Assembly (NCBI RefSeq): GCF_001676655.1
Contig: NZ_LZDB01000001.1
Span: 620,001-684,000, forward strand
Length of the DNA stretch: 64,000 bases
From: Perlucidibaca aquatica
GTDB taxonomy: Bacteria > Pseudomonadota > Gammaproteobacteria > Pseudomonadales > Moraxellaceae
Reading direction: 5' to 3'
The notes under the pieces were generated by a model. The model was not told where the DNA came from and searched no databases. It saw only the letters and a list, made by a program, of their open reading frames with translations. The translations under genes and the position numbers were made by a program. Shown in pieces: positions 48,542 through 57,507 of the stretch (the first letter of the stretch is position 1; each line of letters opens with the position of its first letter).

Positions 48542-49765
48542 GTGCGTGAAATTTTACTCGTCTCCATTGCGGGGCCAGATCGTCCGGGCATCAGTGCCGT
48601 GCTAACGCAGGCCTTATCGGCGCATCAGGTCAACATTCTGGATGTCAGCCAAGCGGTGATTCATGATCAATTAACCCTAGGGCTAGTGATTGAAACGGGC
48701 GGGGAGAATGACTCGGCGCTGCTGATGCGGGCCGTGCTTTTTGAGGCGCATGCCTTAGGCCTGCAAGCCCGATTCACGCCGATTAGTGCCGACAGTTATC
48801 ACCATTGGGTCGCGGGGCATGGTAAGGCGCGCTATATCCTGACGCTGCTCGCCCGCAAAATTACCGCCGAACATCTGGCAGCACTTACCAAGCTCATCGC
48901 CGATCAAGGCTTGAATATTGATGGCTTGCAGCGCCTATCAGGCCGTGTGTCGCTAGAGGATGAGCAGACCGATGCCCGCGGCAAAGCCTGCGTTGAATTC
49001 TCAGTGCGTGGTGAGCCGCGCAATGTCGATGCCATGCGCAGTGAGTTCCTGCGCTTAGCAGGCGAGCTCGGTGTGGATATTGCCTTCCAAAAAGACAACG
49101 CCTTCCGCCGTAATCGTCGCCTAGTCTGTTTTGATATGGACTCCACACTCATTGAGCATGAGGTCATTGATGAACTGGCCAAGGCGGCCGGCGTGGGTGA
49201 GCAAGTGGCAGAAATTACCGAACGTGCGATGCAGGGCGAGCTCGACTTTATCCAAAGTTTTGAGGCGCGGGTGGCGTTGCTGAAGGGTTTGGATGCCTCG
49301 GTTTTGGAGTCTATTGCGCAGTCACTCAAACTCACCGAAGGGGCGGAGCACCTCATGCGGACCCTGAAAGCGCTGGGGTATAAAACTGCGATTCTTTCTG
49401 GCGGCTTCACCTATTTCGGCGAGTATTTGCAACGCAAATTAGGCATTGATTATGTTTATGCTAATGCCCTGGAAATCGAGGACGGTAAGGTTACTGGACG
49501 TGTCGTAGGGCGCGTGGTGGATGGCCAGCGTAAGGCAGAATTGTTGCGGGAAATCGCCGCCAGTGAGGGCGTGAACCTAGAGCAGGTTATTGCCGTGGGT
49601 GATGGTGCCAACGACCTGCCCATGTTGTCGATTGCCGGCCTTGGCATCGCTTTCCGTGCGAAGCCGCTGGTGAAAGCCAATGCCAAACAAGCCATCAGCA
49701 CCTTAGGGCTGGATGGCATTTTGTACCTGCTCGGTGTGCGCGATCGCGACGTGGAGCTAGCTTAA
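48542..49765 (+). CDS. serB: Phosphoserine phosphatase with N-terminal ACT domains
   Basis: A 407-residue enzyme for the last step of serine synthesis. The N-terminal half contains two ACT-like domains (SIAGPDRPGISAVLTQALSA, later ILTLLARKITAEHLAAL); the C-terminal HAD domain has FDMDSTLIEHEVIDELA (nucleophile Asp), ILSGGFTYFGEYL and AVGDGANDLPML. GTG 48542 fits the GGGAG box 9 bases upstream and gives the usual MREILL start; ATG 48533 abuts the box. It follows parC closely. SerA, the first enzyme of the pathway, is 9 kb away in the same window. Confidence 0.95.
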   Translation: MREILLVSIAGPDRPGISAVLTQALSAHQVNILDVSQAVIHDQLTLGLVIETGGENDSALLMRAVLFEAHALGLQARFTPISADSYHHWVAGHGKARYILTLLARKITAEHLAALTKLIADQGLNIDGLQRLSGRVSLEDEQTDARGKACVEFSVRGEPRNVDAMRSEFLRLAGELGVDIAFQKDNAFRRNRRLVCFDMDSTLIEHEVIDELAKAAGVGEQVAEITERAMQGELDFIQSFEARVALLKGLDASVLESIAQSLKLTEGAEHLMRTLKALGYKTAILSGGFTYFGEYLQRKLGIDYVYANALEIEDGKVTGRVVGRVVDGQRKAELLREIAASEGVNLEQVIAVGDGANDLPMLSIAGLGIAFRAKPLVKANAKQAISTLGLDGILYLLGVRDRDVELA

Positions 49766-50644
49766 GGTCTGCTGACACATCGCCATAAAGTCAGTCAGGC
49801 TGCGAGTCGCATATTTGTTACGATGCCGCAGCATAAATAGCGAGCGTTTTAGGTTCAGGAAGGGCGTGGGCAGTACCACCAGCGTGCCTGCCGATAGCCC
49901 TTCTTTCAGCGTTAATCGTGACGCGCAGGCAATGCCAATACCGGCCTCTACTGCACCCCGAATGGCCTCAGTATGACTGAGCTCTAAACGCACCTTCAGC
50001 GTGGGTAGTTTTCCCGCAACCGCATTATCAAACACCTCTCGCGTGCCTGAGCCGGCCTCACGCAAAATCCACTGTGCGTCGTTAAAGTCAGCAGCATGCA
50101 GTGATGGCTTACGAGCCAACGGGTGTTTTGCACTGGCAAAAATGACTAGCTCATCCTCCAGCCACGGCAGCACTTCGATGTCCGGTTCATGGCAAAAACC
50201 CTCAATAAAGCCCACATCGCAGCTGAATTGACGTACAGACTCAATGACATGACGGGTATTGCCGACCTCAAGAGCGATTTCCGACTCTGGGTAGGCTTGC
50301 AGGTAGTTGCCGATGCATTGGGGCATCAGGTAATTACCGATAGTCAGGCTGGCACCGATGCGCAAACGACCCTGACCCGGACGATTGCCCGAGGCGATAT
50401 CTTCAATTTCCTGCGCGCGCGCGACCGTTTCCTGGGCCAATGGCAGCAGGCGATGACCGAGGTCATTGAGCTGTAACCGACGCCCCAGACGATCAAACAC
50501 TTTGGCATTCAGTTGCGCTTCTAGATCCGCCAGCGCCATGCTGGTCGCGCTCTGTGTCAGGTTCAGCCATTTTGCCGCTTGGGTCACGCTGCCCTCGCGG
50601 GCCACGGCAGAGAAAACGTCGAGCTGTCTGAGGGTGATGCGCAT
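49757..50644 (-). CDS. LysR-family regulator, YeiE-like
   Basis: A 295-residue LysR-type regulator. The helix-turn-helix lies in LRQLDVFSAVAREGSVTQAA and LNLTQSATSMALADLEAQL; the ligand-binding domain has RIGASLTIGNYLMPQCIG, FIEGFCHEP, WILREAGSGTRE and SHTEAIRGAVEAGIGIACAS. These blocks resemble E. coli YeiE, reported to respond to sulfite, and CysB/CbbR-type relatives. The stop overlaps that of convergent serB by 9 bases. No divergent target gene sits at its start, so its regulon cannot be guessed from here. Confidence 0.88.
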   Translation of the reverse strand: MRITLRQLDVFSAVAREGSVTQAAKWLNLTQSATSMALADLEAQLNAKVFDRLGRRLQLNDLGHRLLPLAQETVARAQEIEDIASGNRPGQGRLRIGASLTIGNYLMPQCIGNYLQAYPESEIALEVGNTRHVIESVRQFSCDVGFIEGFCHEPDIEVLPWLEDELVIFASAKHPLARKPSLHAADFNDAQWILREAGSGTREVFDNAVAGKLPTLKVRLELSHTEAIRGAVEAGIGIACASRLTLKEGLSAGTLVVLPTPFLNLKRSLFMLRHRNKYATRSLTDFMAMCQQTLS

Positions 50645-50701
50645 GCGGGGACTCGGTCATCGTGAAAGTTTGACTGGAGTTTACGCTGACCTAGCCATAA
50701 A

Positions 50702-50730
50702 AAAACCCGCGAAACGAGTTCGCGGGTTTT
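50702..50730 (-). terminator. Rho-independent terminator of the 50752-52170 lipoprotein gene
   Basis: AAAACCCGCGAA and TTCGCGGGTTTT form a perfect 12-pair stem with a 5-base loop. On the minus strand it is followed by a run of T residues, 22 bases after the lipoprotein stop. It also reads as a hairpin on the other strand but with a weaker U-run. Confidence 0.9.
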
Positions 50731-50751
50731 GGGTGTTACCGGAGCAGTCGG

Positions 50752-52170
50752 TTAGATGGGGAGGCCACCTGTGATACCGCCCAACAAGCCACCGAGCAGA
50801 CCACCGAGTACGGGGCCAACAACAGGGATTTGGTTGAGTGCGTCTAGGCCTGGAACTGCGCCGCCGCCGGTGCCTGTACCAGCGCCGCCACTGAGGATGC
50901 CATTTAAGGTGTCAATTACCGGCGCTAACGCAGCATCATCTGCAGCAACTAGGGCGTCGACGAGGTCATTAAGCTGGCCAAGTGCTTCACCGCTGGAGGT
51001 GACTTCATTGAGGACGCCTGTCAGTGGTGCGAGCGCGCCTGCATTAGGATCAACCAGCATATTCACCAAGTCTTGAACTGGTGTGAGCGGCGTGTTGCCC
51101 AGCAAGTTATCAACAGTGTCTTGCACGCCGGAGATAACGCCATCGCTGGTGCCACCACCGGTGCCGCCACCTGCCGAAGGGATTAAGCCAGCCAGCGGAT
51201 TGCTACCACCGCCCGCGCTCAGACCGCCTGCCAAACCCTGCAGCGCTGCAGCAATTTCGGCGGGGTCTTGGTTGGTGAGCAGGCCAACCAGAACGCCGTT
51301 AAGCGCAGTGATGACCGGTGCAAGAGCAGCATCGTCAGCAGCAATTAAGCCATTAACCAGTTCAGACAGCGGGCCAAGTGGGCCACCCGATACGTTGGTG
51401 AGGTCTTCCAGAGCGGCTGTTAAGGGCTCCAGAGCGCCAGACTGTGGATCCAGCAGCGTATCTACCAGTTCAGATACTGCCACTAGTGGGGTGTCATTCG
51501 TGACGTCACCCAAGATGCCTTGAACTTGAGTGATCAAACCGATGTTGCCAGTGCCACCACCCGTACCACCACCTGTGCCAGGCAATGCGCCAGCGCCGCC
51601 GAGTGCACCCAGCAGGGCTGTTAACGGATTGGCGTCGCCGCCCAGTGTCAACAGGGCATCGAGCGGGGTGCCTGTTGGGCCTGTGCTGCCGCCGCCTTCA
51701 CCACCACCGAGACCCGCTAAAGCCTCTGCAATCGCTGCGGGATCAGCCCCTGCATTGAGCAGAACCAGAATCGAGTTTAGGCCTTGGATAACCGGTGTCA
51801 GAGCGCCGTCTTCATTGGCACCAACTAGGGTAACGAGGAGATCATTTACTGGGCCAAGTTGACCAGTTGGGCCAATCAGTTCTTCAAGAGCGCTTGTTAG
51901 TTCGCCCAGTGTTCCGTTAGTGCCAATCAGGTTGTTCAGTACGTCGCTGAGTGGGCCAGCAGGAGTGTCTTCTAGCAGATCGCAAAGCGCGCCCTGAGTT
52001 GTTGTGATAGCACCAGAAGGCTGAAGGTTTTGGCAAACATTCGAAGAAGTGTTTGTGTCGGTGTTGGTGTTGGTGTTGCTGCCAGTGGAGTTGCCATCGG
52101 CATTACAAGCAGCGAGACCAGCGGCCAAGGCTAGGTAAGCAGCCAATCGAGTCAGTTTAACGTTGTGCAT
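50752..52170 (-). CDS. Repeat-containing Gly/Leu-rich lipoprotein A
   Basis: A 472-residue predicted lipoprotein. A signal peptide ends in the lipobox LAAC (Cys22); Asn at +2 predicts outer-membrane sorting. After a Thr/Asn-rich tether (residues 28-44) come three tandem copies of a module, at about 69-156, 227-316 and 360-428. Each runs TPL-X-PV-X2-LV, GAL-X-PLT, GPL-X2-L-X-ELV, then DDAALAPVI and LNGVLVGLL, separated by Gly/Thr-rich linkers. The C-terminus is VVGPVLGGLLGGLLGG and then ITGGLPI, a hydrophobic Gly zipper. Similar proteins are sometimes labelled collagen-like, but there is no Gly-X-Y array. A second, related lipoprotein lies upstream. Function unknown. Confidence 0.8.
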   Translation of the reverse strand: MHNVKLTRLAAYLALAAGLAACNADGNSTGSNTNTNTDTNTSSNVCQNLQPSGAITTTQGALCDLLEDTPAGPLSDVLNNLIGTNGTLGELTSALEELIGPTGQLGPVNDLLVTLVGANEDGALTPVIQGLNSILVLLNAGADPAAIAEALAGLGGGEGGGSTGPTGTPLDALLTLGGDANPLTALLGALGGAGALPGTGGGTGGGTGNIGLITQVQGILGDVTNDTPLVAVSELVDTLLDPQSGALEPLTAALEDLTNVSGGPLGPLSELVNGLIAADDAALAPVITALNGVLVGLLTNQDPAEIAAALQGLAGGLSAGGGSNPLAGLIPSAGGGTGGGTSDGVISGVQDTVDNLLGNTPLTPVQDLVNMLVDPNAGALAPLTGVLNEVTSSGEALGQLNDLVDALVAADDAALAPVIDTLNGILSGGAGTGTGGGAVPGLDALNQIPVVGPVLGGLLGGLLGGITGGLPI

Positions 52171-52483
52171 AAAAACCTCTGTGACCCGTTGGGGGCCCGC
52201 TTATCAATGAAAAAGTGATGTCTACTAAAATCAGCAAACCTTTACAAAGCGCATCCTAGGCGGCGACCAGGTGTTACACAGTCTGCAAACTGTCTTGCTT
52301 TTGTAACTGACTGTTAAGTCGTTGCTGATTCATGAGGCATTTAAGGGCGCGAATCATAGAGAGGGCGATGCTTTTTGTCATCGCTTTGTTTCAGATAAAA
52401 AACAACCCCAGCTAGGTTTCCCTGGCTGGGGTTGTTTTTACAGGCTGAGATACAGGACGTATCAGCGCTCACAGGCGCGGAGA
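52171..52483. other. 313-base gap between the two lipoprotein genes
   Basis: No gene is seen. The half near lipoprotein A should hold its promoter, which I cannot place with confidence; an inverted repeat ACAGT-ctgcaa-ACTGT lies at 52277-52292. A GAGG ribosome-binding site precedes the lipoprotein A ATG. The other half holds the terminator of lipoprotein B, so the two genes are separate transcripts. Confidence 0.5.
52397..52439 (-). terminator. Rho-independent terminator of the 52484-53953 lipoprotein gene
   Basis: AACAACCCCAGC pairs with GCTGGGGTTGTT, extended by TAGG/CCTGG with a mismatch, giving a long stem with a short loop. The minus strand continues with a run of T residues. It lies 45 bases after the stop of lipoprotein B. 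Confidence 0.88.
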
Positions 52484-53953
52484 TTAGCCTCCAAGAAGGC
52501 CGCCTAGGCTGCCCAAAATACCTCCCACAATAGGAAGGCTGCCCAATAACCCGGTGCTGCCGCCCGTGCTCGTGGTGGTAGGCAGTGTGGTGATGGTGGT
52601 GAGCAGTGTGGTGACCACATTGTTGTTTGTGCCGGCAGCTGATGTGATGGCACTGGTTAAGTTCGAAATGACCGTTGTGGATGGCACACCGCCTCCCATG
52701 CTCACATCCAATGCTGAGGTCAGCGATGTTACGAGTGAGGTTAGGGCATTTGTGTTGGTGCTGCTGCCATTGCAGTCGCCGAACAGGGCGAGTGAGCAAG
52801 ACAGCGGTGCCAGTGCGGTAAGTACCGGGGTCAGTACAGAATTGTCCACTTGTGTTAGCAGCGTCGTGTTGAGCGTATTGGTCAACGTGTCGATGCCATT
52901 GTTGAGCTGCGTATTGCCACTGTTTACGGCGCTAATAAACTGAGCATTACCAGAGGCTGCCGCCAGCGTGCCAAGGAGGCCGGTAGGTGCAGTCAACAAG
53001 TTGCTGACATTGGTGAGGGTGTTATTCAGTGTGTTGCCCACGCTCACACCCGTACCGCTTTCCAGTGTGTTTAGCGTGACACCAAGGTCTGCTAATACGC
53101 TACCCAGTGTTTGCACCACTTCCCCTGCCAGTGGGATTTGTCCGCTGCCTGGAAGGTTGTTGTAGCCGTCTACGATGGCATCACCCACGGTTGCAAGGCC
53201 TAAGCCTAGGCTATCCACTAGCTGGCCATTCAGTGGCACAGGGGATGCGCCACCTGGGGTGCCGAGCGCAGTCAGTAGTGGGGCCAGTAATGCGTCTAAA
53301 GGCGTACCGGTTGGGCCGCCGGCTGGTGTGCCGGGTGCGCCAGCCGTGCCAAGCCCGGCCAATGGTGTGCCGGCAAATGGGTTATTACCCCCGGAAAACA
53401 GAGCAATCAGGTTTTGCAGTTGTTGCGCTGGGTCACTACCGGTGCAGACGCTGCCACGTTGACCTGCAAGGGTGGCTAGCGCGCAGGGCAGCGTTTGGGC
53501 CAGGCTTGCTACGGACGGTGGCAGTGCGCTGAGACCTTCTTGGATTTGACCCGCTGCGATGCTGAAACCTGCAGGGGTTGGATTGGCCAGAATGGTTTGT
53601 ACGCCATCCAGTAGGCCAGACACCGTAGCGTCAGGGCCGGTCAACAAATTGTTAACTACCGGGTTGAGTGCAATCAGAAAGCCACCAATGTCGAGGGGGC
53701 TGCCTGCTGGTGTATTTTGTTGAACCGTGGTGCCCAGATTCACCAACACACCCGAAAGTTGGTTGCGCGTGTCGGACAAAATTAGGCTGCTGCTGCCACC
53801 CGTACCGCCACCCGTACCGCCTGTGCCGCCACCAGTCCCACCTGTTCCTCCGGTTCCAGTTCCGCTCGAGCTGCCGCCATCGGCGCCGCAGCCTGCAAGG
53901 CTTAGGGCAATCATTAGACCGGCTGCCAAGCCAGTGAGTTTGAGTTTATTCAT
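52484..53953 (-). CDS. Gly/Leu-rich lipoprotein B, related to lipoprotein A
   Basis: A 489-residue predicted lipoprotein with the lipobox LAGC (Cys22) and Gly at +2, so outer-membrane sorting is expected. A Gly/Thr tether (residues 31-53) precedes a long, low-complexity region rich in Leu, Thr, Asn and Gly. Four cysteines lie after the lipobox (CALATL, VCTGSD, SCSLAL, DCNGSS), which could form disulfides. The PTGTPLDALL block and the C-terminal LPIVGGILGSLGGLLGG also occur in similar form in lipoprotein A. The three-fold module of A is not clear here. The RBS is GAGGA. Function unknown. Confidence 0.78.
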   Translation of the reverse strand: MNKLKLTGLAAGLMIALSLAGCGADGGSSSGTGTGGTGGTGGGTGGTGGGTGGSSSLILSDTRNQLSGVLVNLGTTVQQNTPAGSPLDIGGFLIALNPVVNNLLTGPDATVSGLLDGVQTILANPTPAGFSIAAGQIQEGLSALPPSVASLAQTLPCALATLAGQRGSVCTGSDPAQQLQNLIALFSGGNNPFAGTPLAGLGTAGAPGTPAGGPTGTPLDALLAPLLTALGTPGGASPVPLNGQLVDSLGLGLATVGDAIVDGYNNLPGSGQIPLAGEVVQTLGSVLADLGVTLNTLESGTGVSVGNTLNNTLTNVSNLLTAPTGLLGTLAAASGNAQFISAVNSGNTQLNNGIDTLTNTLNTTLLTQVDNSVLTPVLTALAPLSCSLALFGDCNGSSTNTNALTSLVTSLTSALDVSMGGGVPSTTVISNLTSAITSAAGTNNNVVTTLLTTITTLPTTTSTGGSTGLLGSLPIVGGILGSLGGLLGG

Positions 53954-54123
53954 CGTATTTTCCTCATGGCAAAATGCCGGTTGCTGACGCAGTGCGAAAG
54001 AGCAACTGCTGACATTTGCAACCGTAGCAAGTGCTTAGAGGGTGGCGTACAGAGGTTTAGTTGTAGCTTGGTTGCACGATATGAAGGGCGTAAAGCGGGT
54101 GTTTAGGCGAGGTTGTGGAGTGT

Positions 54124-54155
54124 CTGCGCTGCGTAACCTTGTGTACGCAGCGCAG
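54124..54155 (-). terminator. Strong hairpin after psd
   Basis: CTGCGCTGCGTA and TACGCAGCGCAG form a perfect 12-pair stem with an 8-base loop, 27 bases after the psd stop. No U-run follows on the minus strand, so it may protect the mRNA end or act with Rho. The remaining bases between lipoprotein B and psd show no gene. Confidence 0.5.
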
Positions 54156-54181
54156 AAAGGGGCTGTGGAGACGGCGGCGTG

Positions 54182-55036
54182 TTAGCAGGCGCTGCCGAGT
54201 CGTTCGCCCATGCGCGTCGGTGTGCCAGCGGCATAGCGCTCATCCCAGCCCATCACATCGGGTCCGAACAGCACAATTGCAGTGGAGCCGAGGCGGAAGC
54301 GGCCCATTTCAGCACCTCGATTCAGCGTGATTTGCTGCCCTTCTGGAAACTCGCGTACGCGGACTTCATTGCCGATGGGCTCTACGCCGCCCCAAACGGT
54401 CTCGATGCTGGCAACGATCATGGCACCAACTAATACAACCACCATCGGACCCAGGGTTGTGTCGAAGTGAGCTACGAGGCGCTCATTGCGGGCAAATAGA
54501 TTGGGCACATTTTCGGCCGTGCGTGTGTTCACGGAAAACAGCTCGCCCGGTACATAGACGGACTTGGTCAGGCGTCCTGCGAGTGGCATATGCACCCGAT
54601 GGTAATCGCGCGGGGATAAATACACCGTGGCAAATTGGCCGCCAATATAAGCTGCCGCATCGGTATCGCTGGCGAGTAAGTCACTCAGTGAGTAGCTGTG
54701 ACCCTTGGCTTGGAAAATCTGATCTTGCGTGATGGGGCCGAGCTGAGAAACAGCACCGTCCGCTGGGCACAATATGCTGTCTGGGCGACTATCCAATGGA
54801 CGCGCGTTGGGTTTGAGTGCGCGCGTAAAGAAGGCGTTGAAGTTTTCATAGGCCGACAAGTTGGGCTCGGCGGCCTCGCTCATGTCTACTTGGTAGCGTG
54901 CGGCAAAGCGTGTGATGAAGGTGTCTTTGATCCAGGGCGTGCGGCTATCTGCCAAGCTACCCACGAGTCGTGACAGGCCATGTTGAGGAATCAGGTATTG
55001 CGGCAGTGTCAGTAGGCGGTCGCGCAGCAGAGCCAT
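54182..55036 (-). CDS. psd: Phosphatidylserine decarboxylase proenzyme
   Basis: A 284-residue inner-membrane enzyme that makes phosphatidylethanolamine. The autocleavage motif LGST is present (Ser251, which becomes the pyruvoyl group). Also conserved are FNAFFTRALKPNARPLD, CPADGAVSQLG and the catalytic-histidine region SPRDYHRVHMPLAG. ATG 55036 gives MALLRDRLLTLPQYLIP, the usual start; the open frame is 20 codons longer. The serB-psd neighbourhood is shared with Pseudomonas. Confidence 0.96.
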   Translation of the reverse strand: MALLRDRLLTLPQYLIPQHGLSRLVGSLADSRTPWIKDTFITRFAARYQVDMSEAAEPNLSAYENFNAFFTRALKPNARPLDSRPDSILCPADGAVSQLGPITQDQIFQAKGHSYSLSDLLASDTDAAAYIGGQFATVYLSPRDYHRVHMPLAGRLTKSVYVPGELFSVNTRTAENVPNLFARNERLVAHFDTTLGPMVVVLVGAMIVASIETVWGGVEPIGNEVRVREFPEGQQITLNRGAEMGRFRLGSTAIVLFGPDVMGWDERYAAGTPTRMGERLGSAC

Positions 55037-55118
55037 GGTGATGTTTTCCTTGTGCAAAAAAGTGTGCCGACCTTCGGGTACGTCCGGTGCAGGCATTAAA
55101 GCGGCGATGGTAATGCAG

Positions 55119-55143
55119 CCGAGGCTGGACTACCAAGCCTCGG
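55119..55143 (-). terminator. Hairpin after the molybdopterin oxidoreductase gene
   Basis: CCGAGGCT and AGCCTCGG form a perfect 8-pair stem with a 9-base loop, 20 bases after the stop of the upstream gene on the minus strand. There is no clear U-run, so it is a weak terminator candidate. Confidence 0.4.
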
Positions 55144-55162
55144 CGTAAGGAACTTCGAGGCC

Positions 55163-57475
55163 TTAAGCGGCCTTTTGCGCACGCACCCAGAAGCCATTGA
55201 GTACGGCCACCCCATTAACACCATCCACCGCTTGATCATCGGTAAGGTCGTTGAGGCTGGCGCCGGCATGCTTTTCAGCCACCGACAAGTGTGTGCCGAC
55301 CCGGTCGTGGCCCCAGCCATGCGGCACACTGGCAACGCCGGGCATGATGCTGTCGCTAATCTGCACGGGTAGGCAGATTTCACCCACCCGGCTGCGCAGC
55401 GTTAACAAGTCACCTTCACCAATGGCCAGTGCTGCTGCATCGTGCGGATGCAGCAGCACGGTGCAGCGGTCTTTGCCTTTCACTAAGCGGTGCGCGTTGT
55501 GCATCCACGAATTATTGCTGCGCACATGGCGTCGGCCAATCACCAGCAGCGCGTGACCGGGGCCTGCAAGCTGCTCGGCTGGGGCCGTTGTCAAGGCGCC
55601 TTGCAGCGCCTCGATAAAGTCCTGAGGGCTCAGCTGAATGCGTTGGCTATCGGTGAAAAGTCGTTGTGGGAAGGCGCGTTGAAGTGCGCCTAAGTCCTTG
55701 CCATGCGGATGCTGCTTTAGTGTGCGAATACTCAGGCCTTGAGCCGCGCCACTGAGCGGCCCGAAACCGGCCAGAGCCTTGCCCAAGTGTTTGCGTTGCG
55801 CGACTTGCTTTTGCAGCCACGTTTTCACTTGGCCAAAGAGCGGGGCAGTTAAGCCATTGTCACTGAGTAGGCTGCTGGCACGTTGCAGCCAAGCGGCCTG
55901 CTGACCATAGGGGCCGACACGCAGCAGAATATCCAGAACACCCTCTAGGCCAAGGCGCTGCACCAGCTTTTGGGAGGCGCGTGCCTGCCAGCGCTCACTG
56001 CCGGGCTCGGTGCTCATGCGTAAGGTCAGTTCGAGCAGAATTTCCCAATCATGGCGGGCATCTTCAGACTTTGTGAGCAGGGGCGGTGAGTACTTGGCGA
56101 CATTTCGTACGGCCAGGGTGTTGAAAATGACATCGTAGTAGGGGCGCTCTAGTGGCCCGGTCGGCGGCAAAATGAAATGGGCGTGACGCGTCGTTTCATT
56201 AATGTAGTAGTCGACCGCGACATAGCAATCCAGCGTGGCCAGTGCCTCATCGAGCTGGCGGCCATTGGGCGTGGACAACACCGGATTGCCCGCATGGGTG
56301 ATGAGGCCACGGATCTGACCCTTGCCTGGCGTCAAAATTTCTTCAGCAAAGGCGGCCACGGGCAGCTCACCGCCAAACTCCGGCAAGGCGCGCACACGGG
56401 ACTTAAAGCGCCCGAATGAACCTTGTAAGCCTTGGCTGGTCGCGCTAAGGGCAACGAGGTCGATGGCGGGGCGTGTGAACATCATGCCGCCTTCGTGATC
56501 TAGGTTGCCGGTAACGATATTCAGGACAGTAACCAGCCACGTGGTGAGCTGGCCATGCTGCTGCATGGACGTGCCGCAACGCGAATAGGCGCAGGCATGG
56601 TTGCTGGCTGCAAATTCGCGGGTCAGGCGGCGAATGGTATCGGCACTAATGCCCGTGAACTCTGCAGCCTGTTCAGGGCTGAAATCAGCCACCGCCTGTT
56701 TGATGGCATCAAGACCATCAATCATTTCGCTGAGGTGGCGCGGGCGTGCCAAGCGTTCAGCGAAAAGCACCTGCAGCATGGCGGCAATCAGGTAAAGGTC
56801 GCTGCCAGGACGAATGAAGACATGCTCATCGGCTTTATCGGCAGTCTCGGTACGGCGCGGATCGATGACGGTGACGCGCCCGCCACGCTGGCGAATAGCT
56901 TTAATACGGCCCATCGGGTCGCCAGCGGACATCAGGCTGCCGTTGGATGCGCCGGGGTTGGCGCCGATGATGAGCAGGTGCTCGCAGCGATCCAGATCCG
57001 GAATAGTAAAAAGCGCCTGATTGCCGAATAGCTTGTAGCTGGTGAGCATATGCGGCAGCTGATCGACGCTGGTGGCGCTGAAGCGATTTCGTCCGGCAAA
57101 GGCACGGATCAGGTTGGGCAGAAAAAGAATCGCGCCCGCGCTGTGTGCCGTTGGGTTGCCGGCATAAACCGCCAGACTGTGTTTGCCATGTTCGCTGCGA
57201 ATGGCCTTAAATCGGTGCTCGATTTCCTCATAGGCATTCTCCCAGCTCACCGGCATCCACTCTGAGCCGACGCGCTTCATGGGCTGGCGCAGACGATCCG
57301 GATCACTTTGCAAATCCTGCAGCGCCACCGCTTTCGGGCAGATATTGCCTCGGCTGAGCGGGTCGTCCGGATCGCCTTTGATGGACAGGATTTGGCCGCC
57401 TTCGTGCTCAATAATGATGCCGCACATGGCTTCGCAGAGGTGGCAAGTACGGAAGTGCTGCTGGGTGTTGGCCAT
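55163..57475 (-). CDS. Molybdopterin-dependent oxidoreductase (formate dehydrogenase/nitrate reductase superfamily)
   Basis: A 770-residue protein of the DMSO-reductase superfamily. An N-terminal 4Fe-4S site is formed by Cys11, Cys14, Cys18 and Cys46 (CHLCEAMC, then NICPK with the electron-transfer Lys). Molybdopterin-binding blocks include LLIIGANPGASNGSLMS, VIDPRRTET and AYSRCGTSMQQHG; the C-terminal cofactor domain has SVPHGWGHDR and LTDDQAVDGVNG. At the place where formate dehydrogenases carry the Mo-binding Cys or Sec, this protein reads SATSVDQLPHML, with no Cys. No signal peptide or Tat motif is seen, so it is cytoplasmic. Substrate unknown. It follows the Sfp-type gene by 32 bases. 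Confidence 0.85.
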   Translation of the reverse strand: MANTQQHFRTCHLCEAMCGIIIEHEGGQILSIKGDPDDPLSRGNICPKAVALQDLQSDPDRLRQPMKRVGSEWMPVSWENAYEEIEHRFKAIRSEHGKHSLAVYAGNPTAHSAGAILFLPNLIRAFAGRNRFSATSVDQLPHMLTSYKLFGNQALFTIPDLDRCEHLLIIGANPGASNGSLMSAGDPMGRIKAIRQRGGRVTVIDPRRTETADKADEHVFIRPGSDLYLIAAMLQVLFAERLARPRHLSEMIDGLDAIKQAVADFSPEQAAEFTGISADTIRRLTREFAASNHACAYSRCGTSMQQHGQLTTWLVTVLNIVTGNLDHEGGMMFTRPAIDLVALSATSQGLQGSFGRFKSRVRALPEFGGELPVAAFAEEILTPGKGQIRGLITHAGNPVLSTPNGRQLDEALATLDCYVAVDYYINETTRHAHFILPPTGPLERPYYDVIFNTLAVRNVAKYSPPLLTKSEDARHDWEILLELTLRMSTEPGSERWQARASQKLVQRLGLEGVLDILLRVGPYGQQAAWLQRASSLLSDNGLTAPLFGQVKTWLQKQVAQRKHLGKALAGFGPLSGAAQGLSIRTLKQHPHGKDLGALQRAFPQRLFTDSQRIQLSPQDFIEALQGALTTAPAEQLAGPGHALLVIGRRHVRSNNSWMHNAHRLVKGKDRCTVLLHPHDAAALAIGEGDLLTLRSRVGEICLPVQISDSIMPGVASVPHGWGHDRVGTHLSVAEKHAGASLNDLTDDQAVDGVNGVAVLNGFWVRAQKAA

Positions 57476-57507
57476 TGAGGGCTCCGGCCGAAAATGCTCG
57501 GCTCTTG

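Noticed and set aside
50756-51862. Proline-rich frames antisense to the lipoprotein genes
   Set aside because: They are the complement of Gly/Thr-rich codons; Pro/Ser-rich translation there is a composition effect.
50752-53953. Collagen-like triple-helix protein
   Set aside because: The Gly-rich linkers are short and not in a regular Gly-X-Y pattern, and the modules are Leu-rich, so collagen is not the right description.
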